Source: Scilla litardierei (Eukaryota > Streptophyta > Magnoliopsida > Asparagales > Asparagaceae). From it: a stretch of DNA of 64,000 nt. The stretch lies in NCBI GenBank assembly GCA_030789695.1, contig CM061139.1:198559641-198623640 (forward strand), read 5' to 3'. Of this stretch, positions 21,081 through 32,736 are shown one piece after another. Within the stretch, counting starts at the first letter, position 1. Every line of letters starts with the position of its first letter. Under the pieces are notes generated by a model that did no database searches, was not told the DNA's origin, and saw only the letters and a program-made list of their open reading frames with translations. The position numbers and the translations under genes are program-made.

Positions 21081-22671
21081 CTTGGGGGTGGAATTCAATT
21101 TCCATCACCCCTGACCCCCCACGTGATGCCTATCCCTCTCTATTTAAATGAAACTTTAGGGTTAATATTTTATAACCCTAGCCTAACTTCTCCCAGCAAA
21201 AGCGTACAGCCATCGCCCCCTAAACTATTCACGCCTTCTTCCTCAGACCGCCGCCGACCGGCCCTAAGATCTCGCACCTACCTTCCTCCAACCCCCACGC
21301 CACCTAGCCTGCCGGACCCTTCTATGGCCAACCGTCGTGATCCCTGCCCAGCTGCAACCCGAGGCGTTGCAGCCATCGACTTTCGCAGCAGCAGCAGCAC
21401 ACGGCAGTAGCCGCCACCGTCGCAGCGGCTGCTGACCGTCGCTACCCCGCCGCCGCTGCCCTCTCCGGCGTGCCGGCGAACCCCCTTGGACCCCCTGCCG
21501 CCGACGGCAGCCCCCTCAGGCCGACCAAGCCCCAAAACAGCGAGTTCTCGCTGTTTCGCATTCTAACGACGTCTCGACACGTCGTTGCGCCTCCCGTCGC
21601 CCTCTCTCGCTGTTGGATCTTTCCGGCAGCCCCCTACCTCGTCTAGAGGTGTTCCTCGACGTCACGACCAGCCTCTACGATGCTCAACGTCGTAGTCTTC
21701 GTGTGCGTCGACCCCTTTGTCCACGTTCGTTGTTACGGCTTCCCGTGAGCCGTAGATCTTCGACCGTCCACCTTGCTCGCTAATTTGGACTCTTCTCGCT
21801 GATCTCGTCGCTGATCTCGTCGCTGTTCAAGGATTGGTGATCGTGGATCATATTTTGGATCTGAATCAGGAGCGCTATCTATATTCCAACCCCTGACGTT
21901 GCTACCCGACGTCAGTGTAGCTCTCGCGTCGTGCAAGGGTACTTTTCTGATCTCTTAGGGCCCCCAACCAATGCATGTTAATCAAGATTAAAATCAGTAT
22001 TTAAATTGCTTAGTAAATCACTAATGAAGATAATCTAATTTGGGACTGTAGGTTGGTGAATCTGAGCACATATGTAGATTGGACTGATTGAACGGTGTTT
22101 CCAGAACAGCTGATTGCAGGCAAGTGAAACTTGCCAACTTGTGTTTAGGCCATGTTTTAGGCTATCCCTCGTTTTTAGCGTAAAAGAGACTAGGCGACGA
22201 AATGATAGTCGCCTAGACGCAACTTCGAGATCTAGTTGTCACAACGAAGCTAGATCCGACACTCTGCCATGCCATTCATACATTTTGCCGGTCACGTTTA
22301 ATTTCTATATCTATACGCACTTTATTTGTACTCTTGCCATGCCATGCATCCTAACATGTCATTCCATGCTTGAATGTTTGCGTTCGTAGCACACGCTACT
22401 TGTACTTCCTTGTTGAGGCTAGGCACCTGCGTTGCAAGCACAATCCTATGCCAAGTACACTTCCTGGCTCGTGAACCAGAAGCGGGCTACGTATGTTGGT
22501 CGAAAGCCAATGCCCGATTACACGTAGAGGGGTAGGGTTAAGCGATCACTTGAGCATAGGAGTTGGCCCGTACAGCCGCTCCAGCCAAAGGGCGTAAACT
22601 CTGTGCACGACGTGCTTACTTGTCTTGTAAATCCATGTGAATGTTTTAGTAGCTTTGCTACCCTTGCCTTG
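21081..22671 (+). repeat. middle block of the Tekay-like solo LTR
   Basis: Contains a TATA-like TATTTAAAT, then GC-rich pyrimidine-heavy sequence (21230-21720) with many CCGCCG and CGTCG words. Frames here are artefacts of composition. Confidence 0.5.
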
Positions 22672-24762
22672 TGATTCGGAGTGAATATTGCATATTTAAC
22701 CCCCTTATTAGTCCTATTTTGTGCCCATATGATGCTTAATTTATCTCTAATACATTCGTAATTTTCTCATCATCATTTATTAGAGAAATTACTCTATTTG
22801 TGCAAAAAATACGAATTTTATTGAGTATGTCTGCCTTTTTATATTTTTCCTTGCACCGTCTCGATCTCACGATTCTAACGACTATTTATTTGTATTTTTC
22901 TGAGATCTGTGCTAATTTCTATGAATTTTTGAATGCAGAATACAATTTAATTAGAGAAATACGGCTGGAATACGCGAGAAATACAATATACGGTCGACGT
23001 GACAATTTTATAACCGTTGATATCGCATCGGATGGCTCACGAAACTCCGCTAAAGCAAAAGAGATCCGCACTTCTCTCTGGACACGTGGCAGCATCTCCA
23101 CGTTTCCCGCTCGAATCGAACGGCGCCCCATAAACGAGCAACGCGGCGTCTTTTGGACGGTTGGATGGTGATCCAACGGGTGATATCGAAGCGAAACGAC
23201 GCTGAGCGCTCGCAGCGTAGCGGGCGACGTGGCGAACGGTGACCCGTCTGATGAATATCCAACGGCCAGTGGCGCTCCCGCGTTTTGAAATGAGATCGAA
23301 CGAATACGGGGCGACGTGGGCGTTTGTTCACCGTCGGATAGAAATACGGCGCTCGAGATTGGCCCCGCAGCGAAGTCGGAGAGCGCACGATCTGGACCGT
23401 TGGATTAAGATCCAACGGTTGAGGTAATTCCGAATCGCTATCGGACGAAGCGAATGCAGCTCTTCGATGCGGGCGCGGATCCGCCGCTTAGGGACACGTG
23501 TCGTGCATATATTCGATCCCGCCTGGATCAAACGGCCACCATTTGAAGCGGATGATGGATCGGGTTTTGGGCGAAAATGAAGCGGCTTTTGAACCCGTTA
23601 GCGATTTAAACCCGCAATGCTTAATATTTAAGCGTATTTCTAGGGTTTTTGGGGTATTCTGGCGTATTTTGGGACTTTTGGAGCGGCTACTGTGCGTATT
23701 TCTCCAGGGAAAAATTCTGAAAAATTCCAGAGGCTATTCTTCCTATTCTAAAGGAGTTTTGGGCTTTAAAGTGGAGATTTGGTGATAAATTCTTGAACTT
23801 ATACCCCGTATTTGGTGTATTTTATCGTATTTTGGCTATTATAACGATGTATTTGGCTATGAAATCTGATTTTCTTTGCACCATGCATGGCTAATCTCCT
23901 TGTGCTATGGTTGTGATGTAATTAGGAGTATTTATTTGATGAATTTCATGTCTTTAGCCCTATTTTCATGTCAAAATCACTCGTAACATTGATTTCTACA
24001 ACGTATTTGTTGGGTATTTGCTTATTGTCGATATTATTTACATCCCGTATGGCTAGGCCCTGACAAGGCTAGCCAATTCATGTTCACTAATCTGAACTTA
24101 TTGTTGCATTTATCGTTTAATGAAATCAATGTTGCTAGTGATGCGTATACGGCCACTTTGACTAGTTTTTATCGTTTCATCTTCCGACGTCTTCGTGCCT
24201 TGACCGGACGAAGCGTTGAGCTATATAAAAGACGTGATATTTCAGCGATTATTATCTCCTAATGAAATCACAACCGTAGCACATTCACTTCATATGCGTT
24301 GGTACTGACGTAGTTAGGGTGTCGTAATTATTGGTTCTATACCTTTTCGCCCTATTTGCACTTGATTAATTCTTTGGCACGTTTCTATACGCTTGATCGC
24401 CATACTTTCCGACGTTCTCGTGCCCTGACCGGACGAGACGTTGAGTTATAGAAAAGGTATTGATATTCATTGATTGCACACACCCTAACGAAATCAAACC
24501 CAACATATGCTCCCCATACTTGTATCCCTCTCCAAGTTACCGTAAATATCGTAGGATTTTCATTTCTTATTCCATACTCTTAATCATATATCTTTGTGTT
24601 CGATAGGTGGTTGGTTATCATCGTAATATTACTCTTTTCAGATTGACGATCGTAGTTTTGCAGGTCAGTTGTCCCGTGGATTCGATACCTGGACTTACCA
24701 GGATATTACTTGCACGATCTCCTGCGCTTGGGAGTAGTTCTCACATCATTTGAGACGAGACA
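22672..24762 (+). repeat. left LTR of the gag-only element
   Basis: Starts TGATTCGGAGTG and ends GACGAGACA. Contains ATCCAACGG/CCGTTGGAT palindromes at 23156-23180 and 23396-23419. Two related blocks carry GACCGGACGA...CGTTGAG (about 24200 and 24430). Confidence 0.92.
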
Positions 24763-24768
24763 AGTTTT

Positions 24769-24786
24769 TGGCGCCGTTGCCGGGGA
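24769..24786 (+). promoter_or_regulatory. primer binding site, tRNA-Asp
   Basis: TGGCGCCGTTGCCGGGGA, complementary to the 3' end of plant tRNA-Asp, lies six bases inside the left LTR. It would prime minus-strand DNA synthesis. Confidence 0.85.
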
Positions 24787-24908
24787 CAACAGTACTTGCA
24801 ATCTACGATTTTAGTTCGTTTGGAGGAACATTCGGTGAGATCCTTCCATCTTATAGTCTAGGATTTTTTTTATTTTATTTTATTTTATTTTTGTTTTCTC
24901 TTTGAAGA

Positions 24909-26039
24909 ATGGAGTATATGGAATACATGAAATTCTATTGCACGAACAATTTGTATGATGCAGAATATTATAAGGCACACAAACATAGGATGGAGAAGCT
25001 CAAAATCGTTGGTTTTAATCAGACTGATTGTGGAACTTTCTTTCAGGCCTGGAGGAGGTTCACAGACTTAATATCGAGCTATCCGCAGCATGGGTTTACG
25101 AAGAAAGAACTTATGGAGTCATTCCAAGGCGGACTACGACCACAGCTGCAGGAATTCTTGGGAGTCATGACGCCGACAGAGGCGTGGAATTATATGGAGT
25201 CTTTGCAAGAGGACGAAGAAATCATGAAAGAGACTTCAGAGTGCGATTCAACGGAGTCTTCAAGCCTTGATCCAGAGGAGCAAAGCGTAGACGTACCTTT
25301 GCACCACTTGATAGAGGAAGTTCTATTGCTCATTCAGACACAGGAGGCCACATCCCATCAATTCCAAGAAAACTTCCTTGCTCGGAGTCGGCAAATTCAG
25401 CAATCAATTGAAAATCTTACGCTGATTTCCACTTGCTTAGAAGAATATAAATCGTTGGAAATTCAATTTCCAAAATCTAATTTGACTTCATCTTCTATTG
25501 CAGGCATATCGAGCGAGCCATGTCACGATGAAGTCACAAATGAAAACATTGACATGGCAGGAAGTGTGTGCAAAGTAGATGATGAGCGAGCAATTTTGGA
25601 TGAACAGGAGGAGGAGACGACTAGGGACATTGGTTTAAAGAATATCGCTATGGAGCCCGAACCATTCCCTTCCCCAGTTTTCTCCCAAAACCATTTACCC
25701 CTCTCCACATTGACTGAGCATCATACCGAGCGTAGTGCACATTTTTCAGGGAGTTGTCATCACCATGCTTTATTTTGCTTCACCTATTTTGATGACTTTA
25801 TTTGGAATATGTTCGTAGCAAAGAATTTTAAAATAATTTGGACTGACATAACTCGTCTCATGCAGGACATTGGTAAACAGCTTATAGAGATGCTTGGAGT
25901 TGTGTTGCTGGAGTCCAATTTAGCTAAAGGAGGAAGATTACTCGCTGAGGAGCGTAAGGAACAAATTGAACAACTTCCTCCACCATTAAAGATTCAGGAT
26001 CCGCCATTTGAACACGGTGTGTTCTTTCCAGTAGCTTAG
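24909..26039 (+). CDS. gag-like protein of the TR-GAG element
   Basis: A 376-residue open frame that starts 123 bp after the primer site. Residues 45-85 (FQAWRRFTDLISSYPQHGF, then ELMESFQGGL and LQEFLG) match the retrotransposon gag core, where an AWERFKxLL...CPHHG...F..GL pattern is usual. The first gag core helices seem shortened. The following 290 residues are acidic and poorly conserved, with no zinc knuckle and no protease. The frame ends at 26039, close to a TTGAGGACAATGTCC stretch and TTGGGGGGTGTG, a signature found near the 3' end of Athila/Tat-type interiors. The product would form or enter virus-like particles in the cytoplasm, and its substrate would be the element's own RNA. Uninterrupted, so it may be recently active. 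Confidence 0.75.
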   Translation: MEYMEYMKFYCTNNLYDAEYYKAHKHRMEKLKIVGFNQTDCGTFFQAWRRFTDLISSYPQHGFTKKELMESFQGGLRPQLQEFLGVMTPTEAWNYMESLQEDEEIMKETSECDSTESSSLDPEEQSVDVPLHHLIEEVLLLIQTQEATSHQFQENFLARSRQIQQSIENLTLISTCLEEYKSLEIQFPKSNLTSSSIAGISSEPCHDEVTNENIDMAGSVCKVDDERAILDEQEEETTRDIGLKNIAMEPEPFPSPVFSQNHLPLSTLTEHHTERSAHFSGSCHHHALFCFTYFDDFIWNMFVAKNFKIIWTDITRLMQDIGKQLIEMLGVVLLESNLAKGGRLLAEERKEQIEQLPPPLKIQDPPFEHGVFFPVA

Positions 26040-27080
26040 AATTTTATTTGCTTTCTAGGATGCTTGCTTGAATAAACTCGTACCTCTTTCGACATTGAGG
26101 ACAATGTCCATCTTTAGTTGGGGGGTGTGTATGAGAACTTAGGATTTTTTTTCTTTTCAAAAGCATGGCATAAGGAAAGAATGAACCACCAATCTCACCA
26201 TTTTAAACTCCTTCATATTCCTCAAATGCGGATGATTATGCATTAACTGAGTTCTAGCTACTTGTTTATGGCTTGAATTAATTTTTTTTTCCTTCATGAA
26301 TTACCGTTAATATGCTATTCATGAAAAATTTTCGATTGTCATGATTAATATCTCGAAATAGTTTGAATTTATTTCATGCATGCTAATGTGATGAAAAAGC
26401 TTGAGTATACACGATTTTTTTGAAAAGTCTTCAAGTTGAAGAGGAATTTGGCCTTGGTTATTAATGCTTTGTTTAAAAAAAATGATGGGTATTAAGTTGC
26501 TTAAGAAAAGAAAATTGAATGACAAAAGAATGATGAAAAATGAATGAATAAGTATGTCACTAATAAATAACTTGGTTGGCTCGAGTAGTACAGTCCGAGA
26601 GGTCCTTTTTGGCCTAATGCCCTATTATCGTCTGATTTGGGAGCCATTGACAGGAAACTCACTCATTTGATGGAGCGATCCAAGTTATACATTTTTCTGC
26701 GAATGTTGCTTGATGCGCGTTACGCGGAACGATTAAAAGAAAAGAAATGGTGAATATATATTAAGCAAATTCATTACCAATATCTTGAATGATTGTTTTG
26801 ATAGGCCAATTCCTTGGAAACAAGAAAACTAGAGAAAAACGACGTGTTATACTTTCGCTTGCGCAAAACGATGCTTGTATGTTATTTATTCATACTAAAT
26901 TAGAGAAAACATCATGTGAATGATCTTGGTCATGGATGTGTATATTGATGGTATAAATCATGTTGGAAAGCGTATTGTTGAGCCAAGCCATAAGCGATTG
27001 ATAGAATTATTTTTTTTTATTTGATCATCCGTATTTATCGCTCTTTTTGCTAGGGACTAGCAAAACGCTAGTGGGGGGTG
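26040..27080 (+). other. 3' untranslated interior of the TR-GAG element with polypurine tract
   Basis: About 1 kb with no supported gene between the gag frame and the right LTR. The last ten bases (GTGGGGGGTG, 27071-27080) are the likely polypurine tract. Confidence 0.7.
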
Positions 27081-29171
27081 TGATTCGGAGTGAATATTGC
27101 ATATTTAACCCCCTTATTAGTCCTATTTTGTGCCCATATGATGCTTAATTTATCTCTAATACATTCGTAATTTTCTCATCATCATTTATTAGAGAAATTA
27201 CTCTATTTGTGCACAAAATACGAATTTTATTGAGTATTTCTACCTTTTTATATTTTTCCTAGCACCGTCTCGATCGCACGATTCTAACGACTATTTATTT
27301 GTATTTTTCTGAGATCTGTGCTAATTTCTATGAATTTTTGAATGCAGAATACAATTTAATTAGAGAAATACGGCTGGAATACACGAGAAATACAATATAC
27401 GGTCGACGTGGCAATTTTATAACCGTTGATATCGCATCGGATGGCTCACGAAACTCCGCTGAAGCAAAAGAGATCCGCACTTCTCTCTGGACATGTGGCA
27501 GCATCTCCACGTTTCCCGCTCGAATCGAACGGCGCCCCATAAACGAGCAACGCGGCGTCTTTTGGACGGTTGGATGGTGATCCAACGGGTGATATCGAAG
27601 TGAAACGACGCTGAGCGCTCGCAGCGTAGCGGGCGACGTGGCGAACGGTGACCCGTCTGATGAAGATCCAACGGCCAGTGGCGCTCCCGCGTTTTGAAAT
27701 GAGATCGAACGAATACGGGGCGACGTGGGCGTTTGTTCACCGTCGGATAGAAATCCGGCGCTCGAGATTGGCCCCGCAGCGAAGTCGGAGAGCGCACGAT
27801 CTGGACCGTTGGATTAAGATCCAACGGTTGAGGTAATTCCGAATCGCTATCGGACGAAGCGAATGCAGCTCTTCGATGCGGGCGCGGATCCACCGCTTGG
27901 GGACACGTGTCGTGCATATATTCGATCCCGCCTGGATCGAACAGCCACCATTTGAAGCGGATGATGGATCGGGTTTTGGGCGAAAATGAAGCGGCTTTTG
28001 AACCCGTTAGCGATTTAAACCCGCAATGCTTAATATTTAAGCGTATTTCTAGGGTTTTTGAGGTATTCTGGCGTATTTTGGGACTTTTGGAGCGGCTACT
28101 GTGCGTATTTCTCCAGGGAAAAATTCTGAAAAATTCCAGAGGCTATTCTTCCTATTCTAAAGGAGTTTTGGGCTTTAAAGTGGAGATTTGGTGATAAATT
28201 CTTGAACTTATACCCCGTATTTGGTGTATTTTATCGTATTTTGGCTATTATAACGATGTATTTGGCTATGAAATCTGATTTTCTTTGCACCATGCATGGC
28301 TAATCTCCTTGTGCTATGGTTGTGATGTAATTAGGAGTATTTATTTGATGAATTTCATGTCTTTAGCCCTATTTTCATGTCAAAATCACTCGTAACATTG
28401 ATTTCTACAACGTATTTGTTGGGTATTTGCTTATTGTCGATATTATTTACATCCCGTATGGCTAGGCCCTGACAAGGCTAGCCAATTCATGTTCACTAAT
28501 CTGAACTTATTGTTGCATTTATCGTTTAATGAAATCAATGTTGCTAGTGATGCGTATACGGCCACTTTGACTAGTTTTTATCGTTTCATCTTCCGACGTC
28601 TTCGTGCCTTGACCGGACGAAGCGTTGAGCTATATAAAAGACGTGATATTCAGCGATTATTATCTCCTAATGAAATCACAACCGTAGCACATTCACTTCA
28701 TATGCGTTGGTACTGACGTAGTTAGGGTGTCGTAATTATTGGTTTCTATACCTTTTCGCCCTATTTGCACTTGATTAATTCTTTGGCACGTTTCTATACG
28801 CTTGATCGCCATACTTTCCGACGTTCTCGTGCCCTGACCGGACGAGACGTTGAGTTATAGAAAAGGTATTGATATTCATTGATTGCACACACCCTAACGA
28901 AATCAAACCCAACATATGCTCCCCATACTTGTATCCCTCTCCAAGTTACCGTAAATATCGTAGGATTTTCATTTCTTATTCCATACTCTTAATCATATAT
29001 CTTTGTGTTCGATAGGTGGTTGGTTATCATCGTAATATTACTCTTTTCAGATTGACGATCGTAGTTTTGCAGGTCAGTTGTCCCGTGGATTCGATACCTG
29101 GACTCACCAGGATATTACTTGCACGATCTCCTGCGCTTGGGAGTAGTTCTCACATCATTTGAGACGAGGCA
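27081..29171 (+). repeat. right LTR of the gag-only element
   Basis: Same length as the left LTR, nearly identical, ends GACGAGGCA. Confidence 0.92.
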
Positions 29172-29176
29172 CCTTG

Positions 29177-29805
29177 TCATACTTGTTGCACTTCTTACTT
29201 GTTGCACTTCTTATTTGTTGCATCCAGCCTTAAACTGCCATGTCATCGCATATTTTAGAACTGCTAGGCTGTTTTCCCTTTCTTTTAGTTTTCTTGCACA
29301 AAGTCTCTTGTAGACTTTGCTGACATGCGCCCTCGTCTCTTTTGGGTGTCGCATGTTAGTTGCTGAGCCAGAGCTCGTTGTTGAGGACGTGGTGTTTGCT
29401 GACGTTGAGCCTGGGTCCACTGTTGACGTAGAGTTCAAGGACACTGGCGACCAGTCGTAGAGACTTCTTTCTGTGTTGCTTTCTGCTTAGTTCTTGTTAG
29501 GTTGTTGGTGTGTAGCGCCTTTCCCCTTTCCGTACGTTTATTTATGTTGGCCATGCTTGGGGCCTTTTTAGACTCTTTTATGCCTGGTGGCTTTTCTGCG
29601 ATGTTTGAACATTATTTGTGGACATTTTGTGATTGGAATAACATTATTATCTCTCTTTCTTTTATTATTATTTTTGTTCTGTTTCGCAATTGCAAGGACC
29701 TTTACTTGGTTATACCAGACGCTTTACAGACTATAGCCTCACAGCTTCAAGTCTGAGCGGACTTTTCACGCCTCGCTTTCCGTATTTGGGAAACGGGTCG
29801 TGACA
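29177..29805 (+). repeat. right block of the Tekay-like solo LTR
   Basis: Continues the LTR after the TR-GAG insertion. Contains GTGTAGCGCCTTTCCCC and ends GGGTCGTGACA. Confidence 0.6.
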
Positions 29806-29810
29806 TATAA

Positions 29811-30703
29811 ATAGCTGGATACGTCGTTTTAAGTGGGAGAAGACTTCTAGACACGATTTTTTCCAGTCTTCTTCATGTTTCTTCCCTATCAAGTAGTCCA
29901 AGAGTACGAGTAGGTTAGATTAGGTTTTATTTGCGTTTTCCTTTGAAAAAGCTTGTATATTTGTATGATTTGGTATGGTTATTTTGAGATAAGCTTTCTT
30001 TCCCCTTTTATATGTTTTCTATTGAATCTCTGTTATTATCTCTGTGATTCCTTTATATGTATTGAGTAGATTTTATCTAAGGCTTAGTTGAATCCCTATT
30101 AGGGGATGAATAAGGATTGATTTCATTGTTTAGCTATTGGATTGCCTAATTAGGATTTTGCCATGGACGTTTGATTGGAATATGTACTACACATGTCGCC
30201 AACGATAGTTGGGAATGGACTAGAGCCCTCCATGCGATGGTCGAAGTTTTATCCACAATAGTGGTGTGAACGATTGTTGGGGAATATTGTCGGGCATAAT
30301 GCAACCTTTGTGTGGCAATGACCAACAAAAGTTGGCTTTGCCACATGATGGGTAGTCATATTATAGCATCACGATAATGTGGGGATAGGTGATAACACGA
30401 GAGAAAATCCTATCATAGCATCACGATATTGGAGGTAGGTGACACCCTTAGGATAGACAACCTCACCCTGAGATCGATCTGATAGCTAGACAAGGTGTTC
30501 ATTTCCATGATTCAACCCTAATTAGGAAGATACCTAGCCTTAGAGCGTTTCTTTCCTTTTATTTTCTCTCTTCCATATATCACCCACGTAGCTAACCACG
30601 ACCTATGATTGGCTAGTACTCGGTCATACAACCACCATATGGACGACCCGTTAGCGCTACGACAACGTCGTTCGCGTGTGGTTATAAATATTTAATTTGA
30701 ACA
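29811..30703 (+). repeat. right half of the Tat-like LTR (TATA end, R, U5)
   Basis: Joins to 18827 to give a TATATAAATAG box. The rest contains ATAGCATCACGATA and GGTGACACCCTTAGGATAG words comparable to 63380-63470 in the downstream Tat-like LTR. It ends TTTGAACA at 30703, next to LINE sequence. Confidence 0.5.
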
Positions 30704-30918
30704 CTTCAGGTACCAATCACGAAGACGATATAAAGCTCACATCTTTTAGAGAATGGGATAGTGTGTCATTGTCTCAGGAGTTCAAACAAAGACTTCGACT
30801 CAAATACAGTAAAGATGTCATTGTGAAGTTGCTTGGGCGTAATATTACGCTAAAGGTGCTGGAATCTAAACTCAACAACTTATGGAACCCAAATGGTGAT
30901 ATGATGGTTATCGAGTTG

Positions 30919-31121
30919 TGTCACGCCCCGTTCTCCAGAATACCCGACATTTAATTTTTTTTCCCAAGTCTACTGAAGAGTGAGGGTAAAGAGAGAGGAG
31001 AGAAGTAACTGAACAAGCAGGCCACTGCGCACATGCTAGGATTGTGACATGTAACAATGACTATCATATGACTAAGTATTGAGTGTATGTGTTCTGTAGA
31101 ATACACGTATGGTGCAAGATA
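30919..31121. other. about 200-bp insert of unknown class within LINE ORF1
   Basis: Begins TGTCACGCCCCG after MMVIEL and ends just before the codons for GHDKLG. The start resembles gypsy LTR starts, but no matching end or duplicated flank was found. Confidence 0.45.
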
Positions 31122-31740
31122 GGGCATGACAAGTTGGGGGAGGGATTCGTGATGGTGAAATTCACTTGTAAAGAAGATCGGGGCTATGCAATGGATGAAG
31201 GTCCTTGGCTCGTTTTCGGTCATTATCTTACAATTCGACGATGGATCCCTGATTTCAGCATGAAAACGGCGACAATTGAGTCTACTACAGTTTGGGTTCG
31301 CTTCCCATTTCTTCCGGTTGAATAATCGCTTCCCATTTCTTCTGGTTGAATGCGATGATGAAAAAGTCCTCCTCACATTGGGCAACTGTATAGGACGGGC
31401 TATCAAATTTGATTCATATACCCGCTTTGTATTGAAGGCACGATTTGCACGAGTATGTGTTGAAATCAACTTGAACAAACATCTGAAATCCCAATTTTTC
31501 TTTGAACGCATGCAGCAACCAGTATAGTGTAAGAGTTTGAATTTGATCTGTTTCAAGTGTGGAGGGGTGGGCTACAAAGACCCATGCCCCTTTCAAGTTA
31601 AAGAACTCATTCAAGTTGATGTTGGTAATAGACATGGAGCACGTGCAAGCAGCAAGAAATTGCTCCCAGACAATATGGAATGTTTACGTCGACGAGGACT
31701 TGATTTGCGACATTAGCAACAAAAATGTTTCGAAGGGACT

Positions 31741-32409
31741 AGTGGTGGCAATTCAGGCCGGACCGGTCTTATCGGGTCGAGCCGGTCCGGTTTTCTTACA
31801 GGTATGGGCCGATCCAGGCCAATAAGACTTTGGGCCATTTCGATGCGGCACAGGCACGACCCGATAAGAATTCGGGCCACCAGACCCGGCCCGATAGGGT
31901 TGAAAGAATTATTGAACTTTGTTGTTTATTATATTTCCACACTGCCTCTGTTAATGATGTATCTTTAAATGCTGCTAGAATTTAATTTAGAATGTGCACT
32001 ATATGCAAATTCTGAAGCAAATTGATAGTTCAGCGTGTGAGTTTTTTTCTCGGAGTAAATTCTCGAGTGATGAATTTTCATGGTGTGAACTCAAGCTATC
32101 CACAAGATGTCCAACTAGCTTATTTTTTTGTCTGTAAGTTTGAATCGAGCTAATTTGTTTTGTGATAATTGTAGTGTTCAAAGATTGGTTAATGATGAAG
32201 CTTCTTTGTTTTGTTAATCGAGCTACTTTATGTGAAATGAGCAAACTCAAAAGGATTCTGTGCCGTATCGTGCCGCCCAATGGGCCAAATAGCTTGGCTC
32301 AGGCACAACACGAAAATGAACCGGCCCGGCTCGGCCCGATAAGGATTTTGGTCCAAAATTGCTAGCCCATGCACTGTCTTATCGTATCGGTCCGAAAATT
32401 GCCACCCTT
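31741..32409. mobile_element. hAT-like non-autonomous element, 669 bp
   Basis: Left end AGTGGTGGCAATT and right end read inward AAGGGTGGCAATT, with GGCCGGACCGGTCTTATCGG-type and CGGACCGATACGATAAG-type subterminal sequence. Flanks AAGGGACT (31733-31740) and AAGGGGGA (32410-32417) agree at 5 to 6 of 8 positions, a worn 8-bp duplication. It splits LINE ORF1. Confidence 0.6.
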
Positions 32410-32736
32410 AAGGGGGATGGAGTTGTTGATGGGGAGATTATTGGAACTGATCCTATCATTGGAAAAGAGCAGACATCTTCACGTAACAAATTAAGTCCAC
32501 ATATATTTGGGTCAAGAATTCTTCAGCCCAACCATGCTATGGGCTAAGGAGCTCGTTCTAATATTGGATATTTCCACCTTGCAAAAACCCACGTAGTGAT
32601 GACCCTAACATGGGCCAAGTCGGCGATAGCTCTTTTCATTGTGGGTCATTGGGTATTGGGAAATCACAGACGTTGTCCACTAGAACCTCACACACAGTGA
32701 TTGCAGCACGTGTTACAGAAAAGTCAAAATCCCTAA

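Larger units (their letters stand above)
22672..29171 (+). mobile_element. complete gag-only LTR retrotransposon (TR-GAG type), 6.5 kb
   Basis: Two LTRs of equal length (22672-24762 and 27081-29171, 2091 bp each) differ by about 20 substitutions and two one-base indels as counted by eye. The flanking CCTTG is duplicated exactly (22667-22671 and 29172-29176). A primer site matching the 3' end of tRNA-Asp lies at 24769-24786, and a purine tract GTGGGGGGTG precedes the right LTR. The 2.3-kb interior holds one gag-like reading frame and no protease, reverse transcriptase or integrase. This is the structure of non-autonomous TR-GAG elements, whose enzymes must come from a related Ty3/gypsy (Athila/Tat-type) partner. 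Confidence 0.88.
18828..29805 (+). mobile_element. solo LTR (Tekay/Del-like) inserted in the Tat-like LTR, itself interrupted twice
   Basis: Begins TGTCACGG and ends GGGTCGTGACA. TATAA is duplicated exactly outside it (18823-18827 and 29806-29810). Removing two later insertions (19424-21080 and 22672-29171, with one TSD copy) leaves about 2.8 kb in three blocks: 18828-19423, 21081-22671 and 29177-29805. No gag or pol motif occurs in these blocks. A TATTTAAAT box near 21141 and a GC-rich leader at 21230-21900 fit a long LTR. The subfamily is inferred from the ends and length only. Confidence 0.65.
30704..32730 (+). pseudogene. LINE ORF1 (DUF4283 / zinc-knuckle nucleic-acid-binding protein), broken
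   Basis: Block 1 (to 30918) reads DVIVKLLGRNITLKVLES, then LWNPNGDMMVIEL. After the ~200-bp insert the reading resumes as GHDKLGEGFVMVKF, EGPWLVFGHYLTIRRW and WVRFPFLPVE, the DUF4283 core. A 27-bp direct duplication at about 31299-31352 breaks the frame. Then come LTLGNCIGRAIKFDS, RFARVCVEINLNKHLKS and, after a TAG, the knuckle LICFKCGGVGY..PCPF (one His/Cys position altered). The hAT-like element interrupts the C-terminal part at 31741. ORF1 proteins bind LINE RNA. Multiple stops make it a pseudogene. Confidence 0.8.

Noticed and set aside
22800..23785. Open frames of 60-123 residues inside the TR-GAG LTR (also at 27299-28194)
   Set aside because: They lie in U3 sequence duplicated in both LTRs, overlap on both strands and match no family.
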